This document shows, piece by piece, positions 33,627 to 42,272 of a stretch of 64,000 nucleotides of DNA; position 1 is the first letter of the stretch; every line of letters starts with the position of its first letter. The position numbers and the translations under genes were made by a program. The stretch spans positions 62,001 to 126,000 of the forward strand of contig NZ_MUHX01000002.1 in assembly GCF_002007215.1 (NCBI RefSeq), written 5' to 3'. The notes beneath the pieces were generated by a model. It saw only the letters and a program-made list of their open reading frames with translations. It ran no database searches and was not told the origin of the DNA. The stretch comes from Pyramidobacter sp. C12-8 (GTDB lineage Bacteria; Synergistota; Synergistia; Synergistales; Dethiosulfovibrionaceae).

Positions 33627-35348
33627 CTATGCCTGTGGCGGCAAGTGTATGGCTCTGCCTTGCAGATCCAGCGCCGCTTCGGCGAGCGCTTCGCCCACCG
33701 TGGGATGGGCGTGAACGGTAGAAATGATCTCGTCCGCAGTCGCCTCAAGTCTGAGCGCCAGGGCACCTTCGACGATCAGATCCGTAGCATGGGGGCCGAC
33801 GATGTGAACGCCGAGGATTTCGCCATATTTCTCATCGGCGATGATCTTGACCATGCCATCGGTTTCGTTCATGATCAGACTTTTGCCGTTCCCTATCAGG
33901 GGGAACCTCCCGACTTTGATCTTGCGTCCCGTTTCAACAGCAGCCTTCTCGGTCATGCCCACCCAGGCCATTTCAGGAAGAGTATAGACGCAGGATGGGA
34001 CGGTCTTATAGTTCATATCACAGGAGCCCCCCATGATATTTTCCGCCGCGACCTCCCCCTCCGCGGAAGCCACATGCGCCAGCATGATGGGCGAGCAGCA
34101 GTCGCCGATGGCGTAAATGTTCCTGACGGAAGTTTCCATCCTTTTATTGACGACGATGCGGCCGCGCTCGGCCTTCACTCCCGCGGCGTCAAGGTTCAAA
34201 GCCGCCGTATCGGCGCGTCTGCCGATGGAAAGGAGAACCTTGTCGGAGCTGAACCTCAGCTCTCTGCCCTGAGGATCGAGCACATGAGTCACCACGCCGC
34301 CCGAAACGGAGTCAAAACCGGTCACCTTGCAGCTCGTATGGATTTTCACCCCAAGGGCTTCCATACGCTTGCGGACGATGGCTCCCATTTCCTCGTCGGC
34401 GGGCGGAAGGATCGCCGGCATCATCTCGACGACGGTCACATCCACGCCCAGAGTCGCATACAAGCAGGCGAACTCCATGCCGATCACGCCTCCGCCCACG
34501 ATAAGGAGCTTTTCGGGCAGTTTCGCGAAGGAAAGAGCTTCGGTACTCGTCACGATGCCATCCGACGTGATTCCCGGGATTGGAGGAATCACGGGAGCCG
34601 AGCCGGCGGCAATCACAAAGGCATCGGCCTTGATGGTCCTGCCCGACACCTCGACGGCAGAGGGAGAGAGAAAATGAGCCTCGCCGGATACGACGGCAAC
34701 TTTATTGGCGGTCAGAAGCCCTGACACCCCGCCCACAAGCTGCTCGACGACCGCGTTTTTTCGACCCTGAACAGCGTCCCAGTCCACGCGAAGGTCGCTG
34801 CAGAGGACGCCGAAATCCGCCCCGTGTCTCATCTCGCCGTACAGCTCGGCCGACTTGACGAGAGCCTTGGTTGGAATGCACCCCACGTTGAGACAGGTAC
34901 CGCCCACGCTCTCCCTCTCCACGAGCGTGACGTCGGCCCCCAGCTGTGCCAAGCGGATGGCGCAGACATAGCCACCGGGGCCCCCGCCGATGACGACGAC
35001 TTTTTTCTTGCCAACAGAAGACGCTGCAGAGGACACCGCAACCGGAGCCACGGGCGCCTCTTTCCCGTCAGAACCCCGCGGCGGCACGGACTTCGAAGAG
35101 ACGATCTCGCTGGCCTCGCCGACAAGTGCGACTTCGCCGCCCACTGCAATGCTGCAGTTCTCGGGCACCTCAATTTTAAGAAGCACCCCGGAGACCTCCG
35201 ACTGATACTCATAGGTCAGCTTATCGGTGGACACGACGAAAAGAACTTCGCCGACGGCAACAGCGTCGCCTTCAGCCTTGTTCCATTTTGAAATGGTGCC
35301 TTCGGTCATCGTCAGGCCCAGCTTAGGCATGGTGATGGATTGAGCCAT
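33627..35348 (-). CDS. lpdA: Dihydrolipoamide dehydrogenase (E3) with N-terminal lipoyl domain
   Basis: 573 residues. Residues 1-80 are a lipoyl domain nearly identical in pattern to that of the neighbouring E2 (MPKLGLTMTEGTISKW, lipoyl lysine K43 in STDKLTYEY). After a ~35-residue linker the flavoprotein begins: FAD motif VVVIGGGPGGYVCAIRLAQLG, redox disulfide GGTCLNVGCIPTKAL, NAD motif IVGGGVIGMEFACLYATLG, and C-terminal HAHPTVGEAL with the catalytic His-Glu. It reoxidises dihydrolipoamide to NADH. E3s with their own lipoyl domain are known from acetoin- and pyruvate-dehydrogenase operons. Confidence 0.95.
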   Translation of the reverse strand: MAQSITMPKLGLTMTEGTISKWNKAEGDAVAVGEVLFVVSTDKLTYEYQSEVSGVLLKIEVPENCSIAVGGEVALVGEASEIVSSKSVPPRGSDGKEAPVAPVAVSSAASSVGKKKVVVIGGGPGGYVCAIRLAQLGADVTLVERESVGGTCLNVGCIPTKALVKSAELYGEMRHGADFGVLCSDLRVDWDAVQGRKNAVVEQLVGGVSGLLTANKVAVVSGEAHFLSPSAVEVSGRTIKADAFVIAAGSAPVIPPIPGITSDGIVTSTEALSFAKLPEKLLIVGGGVIGMEFACLYATLGVDVTVVEMMPAILPPADEEMGAIVRKRMEALGVKIHTSCKVTGFDSVSGGVVTHVLDPQGRELRFSSDKVLLSIGRRADTAALNLDAAGVKAERGRIVVNKRMETSVRNIYAIGDCCSPIMLAHVASAEGEVAAENIMGGSCDMNYKTVPSCVYTLPEMAWVGMTEKAAVETGRKIKVGRFPLIGNGKSLIMNETDGMVKIIADEKYGEILGVHIVGPHATDLIVEGALALRLEATADEIISTVHAHPTVGEALAEAALDLQGRAIHLPPQA

Positions 35349-35417
35349 TTATCTTTATCCTTCTTTCGCAATATCTGAAATACAAGAGGAGGGGCCAAAA
35401 ATTCTCGCAGAGCTTTT

Positions 35418-36872
35418 TCAGAGCAGCATCAGGTAAGGGTTTTCCAGAAGCTCTTTCAACCTCTGCAGAAACTTTGCCGCATCGGCGCCGTCCACAGAAC
35501 GGTGATCGGCAGTCAGGCAGAAGGTGCTCATCGGGCGGATCACGATCTGTCCATTCCGTACCACGGCGCGGTCTTCAATCATGGTTACGCCAAGAATGCA
35601 GGATTCAGGCGGGTTGATGATGGGTGTAAAGTGCTTGATGCCGAACATGCCCAGGCTGGAAATCGTAAAGGTGCCGCCGGACATGTCGTCGGGCATCAAA
35701 CTGCCGCTGCGGGCCTTTTCCACAAGCGCTGCACTCTCGCCTGAAATTTCTGCCAGTCCCTTGACCTGCACGTTCTTGACGTTGGGAACTATCAAGCCAC
35801 CGTCCACCGCCACAGCAAGACCGATATTGACGAAGCTGTGCATGATATAACGCTTGTGCTCCATGTCGGTCGAGCAGTTGCACATGGGCATCTCCACGAG
35901 GATCTGAGCGCAGGCCTTCATGATAATGTCGTTGAAGGAGATTTTGGCGCCGTCGTTCTTCAACGCATTGCGCATTGCCTTGAGAGCAGTGCAGTCCACC
36001 TCAGTCTGGTAATTGACCGAGGGAATCGCAGCGGCGCTTTCGGTCATACGCTCCGAGATAATCTGGCGCATTTTCGTCATGGGTCTTGCGTCCGCGTCGT
36101 TCTCACAGAGTTTCACAGCCTCTGAGACTTTGGTGGCAGAAGCTGCGGGAACGACCCCAGCGGCTTTCATGACATCGCCGCTCATAACGCGACGACGGCC
36201 GAGCCCCAAATCAGCCATGTCCACGCCAAGCTCCGCAGCCATCTTCGCAGCGAGCGGCGATGACTTGACCTTATTCGCGGCAAGCCATGCTTCCACGTCG
36301 GCCATGTGGATCATAGGCGGCTCTCCGTGACCGGCAACAGCGGAAAGATCCACCTTTCTCTCTTTCGCCAGACTCCGCGCTTTAGGCGTCGCATTGACGG
36401 TACGGGCATCCGCATAGGCCTTGGCGTCCGAGAGGTGAACCATGGGAGGTTCGCCGTGTCCCACGATTAGTGAAACATCGATACCACGGGCTTTCGCAAA
36501 GGCGCGAGCCTTGGGCGAAACGTTAACAGCGCTCTCCTGCAGCGGCGATACCGTCGCGGCGGGTAACGTTACGCTGGCTTCCGGGACTTTGGCGGAAACG
36601 ACCTTCGCCGCGGGAGCGGCCTCGGCCGATTCGCCGACTCCTCCTACAATGCCCACTTCGCCGCCGACGGCAACTGTTCCCTCTTCGGGCACGACGATCT
36701 TCAGCAGCGTCCCGTTTACCTCCGCCCGATACTCGTAGGTCAGCTTGTCGGTAGAAACGACGAACAGGGAGTCTCCCGTCGCAACTGAATCTCCTTCTTT
36801 CTTCAACCATTTCGAAATCGTTCCTTCAGTCATCGTCAGACCGAGTTTGGGCATTGTAATAAAAGTTGCCAT
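35418..36872 (-). CDS. 2-oxo acid/acetoin dehydrogenase E2 acyltransferase with three subunit-binding motifs
   Basis: 484 residues. The lipoyl domain covers 1-80 (K43). Then come three consecutive peripheral-subunit-binding-like motifs: SPKARAFAKARGIDVSLIVG (~119-155), TPKARSLAKERKVDLSAVAG (~162-196) and SPLAAKMAAELGVDMADLGL (~205-238); E2s usually have one. The catalytic acyltransferase domain (~255-484) ends in the expected TADHRSVDGADAAKF with the active-site His and Asp, and has the SSLGMFGIKHFTPIINPPE motif. It moves the acyl group from E1 to CoA and forms the core. The acyl specificity is undetermined. Confidence 0.92.
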   Translation of the reverse strand: MATFITMPKLGLTMTEGTISKWLKKEGDSVATGDSLFVVSTDKLTYEYRAEVNGTLLKIVVPEEGTVAVGGEVGIVGGVGESAEAAPAAKVVSAKVPEASVTLPAATVSPLQESAVNVSPKARAFAKARGIDVSLIVGHGEPPMVHLSDAKAYADARTVNATPKARSLAKERKVDLSAVAGHGEPPMIHMADVEAWLAANKVKSSPLAAKMAAELGVDMADLGLGRRRVMSGDVMKAAGVVPAASATKVSEAVKLCENDADARPMTKMRQIISERMTESAAAIPSVNYQTEVDCTALKAMRNALKNDGAKISFNDIIMKACAQILVEMPMCNCSTDMEHKRYIMHSFVNIGLAVAVDGGLIVPNVKNVQVKGLAEISGESAALVEKARSGSLMPDDMSGGTFTISSLGMFGIKHFTPIINPPESCILGVTMIEDRAVVRNGQIVIRPMSTFCLTADHRSVDGADAAKFLQRLKELLENPYLMLL

Positions 36873-37012
36873 GAATCAATTCCCTCTTTCCCTATAATAA
36901 AGAATCCGATGCCAAGATGCCTCCTGTTCAAACACTCCGGCTCACCGACCAAGTGTCCAGAAAAGTTTGCTCTTGCCTTCTCCATCCACGCAGCCAAAGC
37001 ATCGCTGCAACT

Positions 37013-37034
37013 CTCCCATCCGAACGGATAGGAG
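37013..37034 (-). other. Stem-loop between dctM and the E2 gene
   Basis: CTCCTATCC-GTTC-GGATGGGAG on the minus strand forms a 9-bp stem with one wobble pair, without a U-run, directly after dctM. It is more likely an RNA-stabilising or pausing element than a terminator. Confidence 0.4.
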
Positions 37035-37048
37035 AAGGCCGAAGAAAC

Positions 37049-38347
37049 CTACAGCATACCCATCCAATGAGGAAGGGCCGTCGTAATCGAGGGAAACAAC
37101 GTGATCAGCAACAGCGCAATCAAAGCAGCAAAAAGCTGAGGGAGGACGTCTGGGACTATATCTTCAATCGACAGGTTGCTGATGCGAGCCCCAACATAGA
37201 GATTGACTGCTACAGGAGGCGTGACCTGCCCGATTGCCAAGTTGACGGTCATCATGACGCCGAACCAGATGGGATCCCACTGAAAATGAGCGATAATGGG
37301 CATCAGAATGGGCAGAAAGATGTAGCAGATCGAAATAGCATCGAGAAGCATGCCCGCAAAAAGCAAGATCACGTTGATCATGAGCAGGATAATGACGGGG
37401 CTGTCAGAAACAGACAGCAGGACCGCCGCAATTTTATCGATCAGGCCGATAGTGGCTCCAATCCAGCCGTAAAGCCCGGCGCAGGTGACCACGAGCATGA
37501 CTACGGCGGTCGAGACTACCGTGTCGACGAGAATATCGTAGAACATCTTCCATGACATGGTGCGGTAGACCACCATGCCGACAAACAGGCCGTAGAACAC
37601 GGCCACAGCTGCGGCTTCGGTCGGAGTGAAAATTCCACCGTACACTCCGCCGAGGATAATCACGGGAGTAATAAGTCCCCACAAGGCATCCACGAAGGCC
37701 TTCCACACCTCCCTGGAAGCCCCCCGGGGAGCGCCGCGGTAGCCGCGTTTTACCGATACGAGATAAACGAGAACGCACAGACATCCGGCAACCACCAACC
37801 CGGGGAACACGCCGGCAGCAAACAGCGTGCCGATGGACTGCTCCATGATATCCCCGTAGACGATGAAGCAAATACTCGGAGGGATGATGATGGCGAGCCC
37901 CGCTGCGACCGACACTACGGCCGTCGCAAAAGGTTTGTCGTATCCGGCGTTGACCATGCCGGGGATAAGGATAAGTCCCAGGGCGGCTACCGTAGCAGGC
38001 CCCGATCCCGAAACGGCCCCCCAAAAAGCGGCGACGAGAACGGTCGCCACTGCAAGTCCGCCGGGCATGTCGCCCACAAGCTGCTTAATCAGGGCGATCA
38101 GGCGTTCCGCGATCCCCACCTTCTCCATAATGACGCCAGCCATGACGAAGAAAGGGATTGCGAGCAGAGGGAACTTGGCAATGCCTGAAAAGTAGCTGTA
38201 GGAAAGCATCTGGTAACCCATATCCCAACCAATGGCGACGACGATGGCCGTCATGCCCAAGGAAATGGCGATAGGCACGCCGAGAAGCAGGGGGATGAAG
38301 AAAAGGATGACAGTCCAGAGCGCCGAATCCGAAAAGAATTCGCTCAT
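37049..38347 (-). CDS. dctM: TRAP transporter large permease subunit (DctM)
   Basis: 432 residues from ATG 38347 with AAAGGGGCG upstream; about 12 membrane segments. Conserved DctM features include ILFFIPLLLGVPIAISLGM at the start, IPFFVMAGVIMEKVGIAERL, AAFWGAVSGSGPATVAALG, and LLFAGMLLDAISICYIFLPIL followed by HFQWDPIWFGV and GQVTPPVAVNLYVG near the end. It uses a Na+ gradient to drive uptake of a carboxylate delivered by DctP. It lies in the middle of the dehydrogenase operon. Confidence 0.95.
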   Translation of the reverse strand: MSEFFSDSALWTVILFFIPLLLGVPIAISLGMTAIVVAIGWDMGYQMLSYSYFSGIAKFPLLAIPFFVMAGVIMEKVGIAERLIALIKQLVGDMPGGLAVATVLVAAFWGAVSGSGPATVAALGLILIPGMVNAGYDKPFATAVVSVAAGLAIIIPPSICFIVYGDIMEQSIGTLFAAGVFPGLVVAGCLCVLVYLVSVKRGYRGAPRGASREVWKAFVDALWGLITPVIILGGVYGGIFTPTEAAAVAVFYGLFVGMVVYRTMSWKMFYDILVDTVVSTAVVMLVVTCAGLYGWIGATIGLIDKIAAVLLSVSDSPVIILLMINVILLFAGMLLDAISICYIFLPILMPIIAHFQWDPIWFGVMMTVNLAIGQVTPPVAVNLYVGARISNLSIEDIVPDVLPQLFAALIALLLITLFPSITTALPHWMGML

Positions 38348-38363
38348 AAGAATCGCCCCTTTC

Positions 38364-38834
38364 TCAATATCTGCCCTGCGCGACGAAATCACGCGCAGCC
38401 TGCGAAAATCTAATCAAAATAATGACAGAAAAGAAGGGGACCGCAGCAGAATACACGGCCGATGGGATAGCGAGCGACTCTGTGACAGATCCGAGTTCAA
38501 TCTCATCTATCACCTGAGAGGTTCCGAGCCACGTCAGCAGACCGAAGAAGACCACCGTCAGAAAGCAGGAAAAGCAGAAACAAATCTTGCGAACTTTCTT
38601 CGGTAGATGATTATATACAAAGGTCATGGCTAGATTCGCATTCTGGCGGAAGGCCAAGGATGTTCCCGCCATCACGAGCCACACGAAGAGGTTAACCGTC
38701 ACTTCCTCGGTAAACGAAAGCGGATAAACAATAACATAGCGAGTCATCACGTTTACGAAGGTGATCGAAACCATTATAAAAAGGACAACCGCGCCCACGA
38801 TCTCTTCAAAGTAGGCGAAGAATTTTTTCAACAT
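38364..38834 (-). CDS. dctQ: TRAP transporter small permease subunit (DctQ)
   Basis: 156 residues with four hydrophobic helices. The family pattern is visible: VNVMTRYVIVYPLSFTEEVTVNLFVW (helix 1-2 with R and E), FRQNANLAMTFVYNHLPKKVRKI, and a final helix. ATG 38834 follows AAAGGAGC; dctM starts 16 bases after the stop. DctQ joins DctM to form the membrane part of the TRAP transporter. Confidence 0.9.
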   Translation of the reverse strand: MLKKFFAYFEEIVGAVVLFIMVSITFVNVMTRYVIVYPLSFTEEVTVNLFVWLVMAGTSLAFRQNANLAMTFVYNHLPKKVRKICFCFSCFLTVVFFGLLTWLGTSQVIDEIELGSVTESLAIPSAVYSAAVPFFSVIILIRFSQAARDFVAQGRY

Positions 38835-38906
38835 AACGCTGCTCCTTTCACGTTGAAAGTGTACCGGAACAGAAAAGTTGCGCTGTCGAGAAAACGCTCA
38901 GTTAAG

Positions 38907-38935
38907 TGGGGAGCGCTTTTGCGCGCTCCCCTTTC
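38907..38935 (-). other. Stem-loop between dctP and dctQ
   Basis: GGGGAGCGC...GCGCTCCCC (9 bp, short loop) follows the dctP stop by about 20 bases, with no U-run on the minus strand. This arrangement is typical of 3'-protecting hairpins that let the binding protein be made in excess over the permeases. Confidence 0.55.
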
Positions 38936-38955
38936 TGTATGAAATACCGAGAGAA

Positions 38956-40026
38956 CTACTTCTTGGCGACGGCGGCCATATCTGCGACTGCCTGATCCAT
39001 GATCTGAGGGAACTTGCTGTACCACTCGTCGCGAACCGGCTTTGCCAGAGCGGCGAAGGCGGCGGTCTGCTCCGGAGTCAGCTTGGTGACGACCATTCCG
39101 ACCTTGGCGAGTTCTTTATACCAGTCGGTAACTTCGGGCAACTTGTTCATCTTGGCAAGGTAATCATAGGCCCAGCCGTCGTCAAGGCCAATCCGGGCAA
39201 GGGCAATCTGGAATTTCGCGGCTTCCTTGGCCGCCTCCTCGATGATTGCCTGATCTTCCTTAGTGAAGGACTTCCAGACGCCAGGGTTCACCGAGAACAA
39301 TGTGGGATCAATTACACAGTGCCAGTCTAGCATGTACTTGTTGTACTCGTAGACTTTTACGGGGTAGAAGGTGTTGATTGGGTTCTCCTGGCCGTCGACG
39401 ACGCCCTGCTGCAGGGCGGTCATCGTGTCGGACCAGTTCATGGCGATGGGATTGGCTCCCATAGCTTTGTAGGTGTCGAGGAACAGTTTGGAGCCAACGA
39501 CGCGGAGTTTCAACCCTTTGAAATCCTCCGGGGTGTGGATCTCCCTTTTCGAGTTGGTTAACTCGCGGAATCCGTTTTCGCCGTAAGCGAGAACTTTAAC
39601 GCCCTTGAGTTCCACGGCAGTCTTGATCATGGCGCCGCTTTTGCCGCCTGTGATGGCGTCCATCGCGGCATAGCGATCGGGCTGCTCCGCCACGAAGAAG
39701 GGCATAGCGAAAAGATTCAGCTCCACCACCTGAGGAGACCAGTTGATCGAGGACTGACAGGCAAAGTCGATAGCCCCGTTGCGGATCATCATAAAGGCGT
39801 TGGTCTGCTTGCCGGTAGTCAACTGAGCGTTGGGATAGACCTTAATGTTGACGCGCCCGTCCGTCCTGGTACGAACCAGATCCGCAAAGTATTGCGCTCC
39901 CTGCCCCCAGGCGGTGGTAATGCTGGGAACGATATCAAGTTTGTACTCGCTTTTGTAGGCTGCCATAGCAGGAACGGTAATGCCAACAGCCAGGAGTGCC
40001 AACAACACTGCTGCAAACTTTTTCAT
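38956..40026 (-). CDS. dctP: TRAP transporter substrate-binding protein (DctP)
   Basis: 356 residues with a signal peptide (KKFAAVLLALLAVGITVPAMA). It is a DctP-family periplasmic protein: LKLRVVGSKLFLDTYKAMGANPIAMNWSDT contains the conserved arginine that grips the ligand carboxylate, and TALQQGVVDGQENPI is the usual hinge region. ATG 40026 follows GAGGAGGG. It lies between the E1 and E2 genes of a 2-oxo acid dehydrogenase, so a 2-oxo acid or its precursor is a reasonable guess for the ligand; this is inferred from context only. Confidence 0.92.
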   Translation of the reverse strand: MKKFAAVLLALLAVGITVPAMAAYKSEYKLDIVPSITTAWGQGAQYFADLVRTRTDGRVNIKVYPNAQLTTGKQTNAFMMIRNGAIDFACQSSINWSPQVVELNLFAMPFFVAEQPDRYAAMDAITGGKSGAMIKTAVELKGVKVLAYGENGFRELTNSKREIHTPEDFKGLKLRVVGSKLFLDTYKAMGANPIAMNWSDTMTALQQGVVDGQENPINTFYPVKVYEYNKYMLDWHCVIDPTLFSVNPGVWKSFTKEDQAIIEEAAKEAAKFQIALARIGLDDGWAYDYLAKMNKLPEVTDWYKELAKVGMVVTKLTPEQTAAFAALAKPVRDEWYSKFPQIMDQAVADMAAVAKK

Positions 40027-40175
40027 AAAATACCCTCCTCACATTATTTTGAGCATGGATTAAGCTCTCAAAAGAGCTTGAAAACGCCTTGCAATACTCG
40101 GAACATTGCATCCATTTACTTAAGCATGCCAGTGATCATAATAAAAATCACTTTCACGCTATGTCTCTAAGAACA

Positions 40176-41153
40176 CTAGAACATTTTCCTGATGCCAGCC
40201 ACGATCTTCTCCGGCGAAAGGCGGTAGGCCTGCTCCAGCGTGCGAGCGAACGGAACCGGAGTAAAGGGAGCTCCGAAACGAAGGATCGGCGCGTCAAGCA
40301 TTCCGATGGCTTCTTCAGCAACGGTAGCGGCGATTTCACCGCCAAAACCGCCATGCTTCACAGCTTCATGGACAATACAGAGGCGACTAGTCTTCGTAAC
40401 GGACTCAAGAACCATTTCCTTATCCCAGGGAACGATCGTACGAAGGTCGATCAACTCAACGCTGATACCTTCCTTTTCTGCCAGTTTAACGACTTCCTGG
40501 CACGTAGTGTGCAAACAGTGAGACCAAGAAACCACCGTCACATCCGTACCGACTTTATCAATTCGGCCTTTGCCAATAGGAACGTAAAAATCGCTGTCTT
40601 CCGGGACTTCGCCTTTGGTGCTGAAGAGGGCTTTGTGCTCAAAGTAGATAACGGGGTTGTCATCACGAATCGCAGATTTCAAGAGTCCTTTCGCATCGGC
40701 GGGATTGGAGGGGGAAACAATCTTCAACCCAGGAATATGTGCAAAAATCCCCTCAACCATTTGAGAATGCTGTGCGGCAGCCTGGCTGATCAATCCATCA
40801 GGAGCGCGGAGGACCATGGGAACAGTCTTTTGAGCTCCGAACATGTAATGAACTTTAGCCATTTGGTTGAACACCTCGTCGCCGCAGACGAGCATAAAAT
40901 CGGCAAAATGCATATCGGCAACGGGACGCATACCCGCAAGAGCAGCCCCGACGGCAGCACCGACGATCGCCGTTTCACTGATCGGCGTGTCGCGGACTCT
41001 ATCGGTGCCGAAGCGTCCCGGGAGTTCCTTGAATTGGCCGAAAATGCCTCCTTGACGGGCGATGTCCTCTCCCATGACGAATACGGAGGGGTCACGCTCC
41101 ATCTCTTCGATCATGGCCTCTTGAGTTGCCTGAGAAAAAGTGATGGTCTTCAT
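40176..41153 (-). CDS. Thiamine-dependent dehydrogenase E1 beta subunit (AcoB/PdhB-like)
   Basis: 325 residues. It starts MKTITFSQATQEAMIEEMER and carries GEDIARQGGIFGQFKELPGRFG, DTPISETAIVGAAVGAALAG with the TPP-activating glutamate, and VSPSNPADAKGLLKSAIRDDNPVIY, all as in pyruvate/acetoin/branched-chain E1 beta. The C-terminal transketolase domain (VELIDLRTIVPWD...) is complete. ATG 41153 follows AAGGAGG, 15 bases after E1 alpha. With E1 alpha it forms an alpha2beta2 enzyme that decarboxylates a 2-oxo acid or cleaves acetoin and passes the acyl group to E2. Confidence 0.93.
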   Translation of the reverse strand: MKTITFSQATQEAMIEEMERDPSVFVMGEDIARQGGIFGQFKELPGRFGTDRVRDTPISETAIVGAAVGAALAGMRPVADMHFADFMLVCGDEVFNQMAKVHYMFGAQKTVPMVLRAPDGLISQAAAQHSQMVEGIFAHIPGLKIVSPSNPADAKGLLKSAIRDDNPVIYFEHKALFSTKGEVPEDSDFYVPIGKGRIDKVGTDVTVVSWSHCLHTTCQEVVKLAEKEGISVELIDLRTIVPWDKEMVLESVTKTSRLCIVHEAVKHGGFGGEIAATVAEEAIGMLDAPILRFGAPFTPVPFARTLEQAYRLSPEKIVAGIRKMF

Positions 41154-41168
41154 GGCTGACGAGCCTCC

Positions 41169-42173
41169 TTATACGTAGAGATCCTCATAAATCGCTTCAG
41201 GCGATGGCTCCGGACTTTCCTTGGCAAACTTCAGTGCCTCGGCAATTTCCTGTTCCGCCTGCTTATAGACGGCATCGAGATCAGCCTGGGTCAAGGCTCC
41301 GGCCTTCAAAACCTTTTCCTCAAAACGGGTGATCGGGTTGTTGGTCTCGAATTCGTGCTGAACTTCCTCTTTTGTGCGGTATTTCTCGGGGTCACCCACG
41401 AAGTGTCCCTTGATTCGATACGTCTTGCACTCCAAGAGGGCGGGACCTTTCCCCGCGCGGATATCTGCGACAATGTCCTTCGCGGCCTCATACACAGCTA
41501 AAACATCGTTTCCGTCCACAACATAGCCGGGAATGGAGTATCCCTGGCAACGATCGGCAATGTTTTCTACGGATGTGGTGGTTCTGTAAGGAGTCGTGGA
41601 AGCCCACTGGTTCATTTCACAAACGAATAACACTGGCAGCTGCCAGATGGCCGCCATGTTCAGAGCCTCGTGAAAAGTGCCGCGATTGGAAGCGCCATCG
41701 CCGAAGAACACAACGGAAACCTTGTCTTCGCCAGAAAGTTTTGTGGCCAATCCAGCGCCAACTGCTAAAGTGTAGCCGCCGCCCACAATGCCGTTAGCCC
41801 CGAGCATGCCAATGCTAAAATCCGCGATGTGCATAGAACCACCCTTGCCTTTGCAGTAGCCCGTAGCTTTGCCAAAGATTTCGGCCATCATGCGTTTTAG
41901 ATCGGCTCCTTTGGCGATTGTATGGCCATGGCCGCGATGGGTACTTTCGATGTAATCGCGATTAGTTAGATTTGCCATAATACCAGCAGCAATGGCTTCT
42001 TCGCCGATGTAGAGGTGCACGAACCCAGGGATCTCACCCGCAAGGAAATGAGATTCGACCGTCTGTTCAAAAAGCCGGATGGTTACCATCTTTCCGTAGA
42101 GCTCCGTCAACAGTTTTTTGCTATACTTCCTCACAGGAACCGTCGGTTCCTTATGAATGGCAAGCGCACTCAT
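41169..42173 (-). CDS. Thiamine-dependent dehydrogenase E1 alpha subunit (AcoA/PdhA-like)
   Basis: 334 residues from ATG 42173, chosen for the AGGGAGGTT site 8 bases upstream. The TPP-binding motif is GDGASNRGTFHEALNMAAIWQLPVLFVCEMNQ (Gly-Asp-Gly to Asn). ECKTYRIKGHFVGDPEKYRT, with the R-x-x-GH-x-x-x-D loop, most resembles acetoin-dehydrogenase and pyruvate-dehydrogenase alpha subunits. It is the first enzyme gene after the GntR regulator. No acoX or acoR is present, so acetoin is not proven; pyruvate or another short 2-oxo acid is equally possible. Confidence 0.92.
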   Translation of the reverse strand: MSALAIHKEPTVPVRKYSKKLLTELYGKMVTIRLFEQTVESHFLAGEIPGFVHLYIGEEAIAAGIMANLTNRDYIESTHRGHGHTIAKGADLKRMMAEIFGKATGYCKGKGGSMHIADFSIGMLGANGIVGGGYTLAVGAGLATKLSGEDKVSVVFFGDGASNRGTFHEALNMAAIWQLPVLFVCEMNQWASTTPYRTTTSVENIADRCQGYSIPGYVVDGNDVLAVYEAAKDIVADIRAGKGPALLECKTYRIKGHFVGDPEKYRTKEEVQHEFETNNPITRFEEKVLKAGALTQADLDAVYKQAEQEIAEALKFAKESPEPSPEAIYEDLYV

Positions 42174-42199
42174 CCAAACAACCTCCCTAACGATTTTTT

Positions 42200-42239
42200 G
42201 ACTCCTCTCGGTGAAGTGGACTCCATCGCGAGGTGAAGT
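42200..42239. repeat. Imperfect tandem repeat between the regulator and E1 alpha
   Basis: GACTCC-TCTC-GGTGAAGT is followed one base later by GACTCC-ATCGCGA-GGTGAAGT, two units with identical ends and different centres, in the 99-base gap before the E1 alpha gene. The function is unknown. Confidence 0.5.
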
Positions 42240-42272
42240 ACCCCCCTTGAGCCTCTGTTTTCTCACGTTCCA

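Noticed and set aside
40043-40071. TTGAGA-17-AATAAT as a dctP promoter
   Set aside because: The start site would fall inside the dctP ribosome site, leaving no usable leader.
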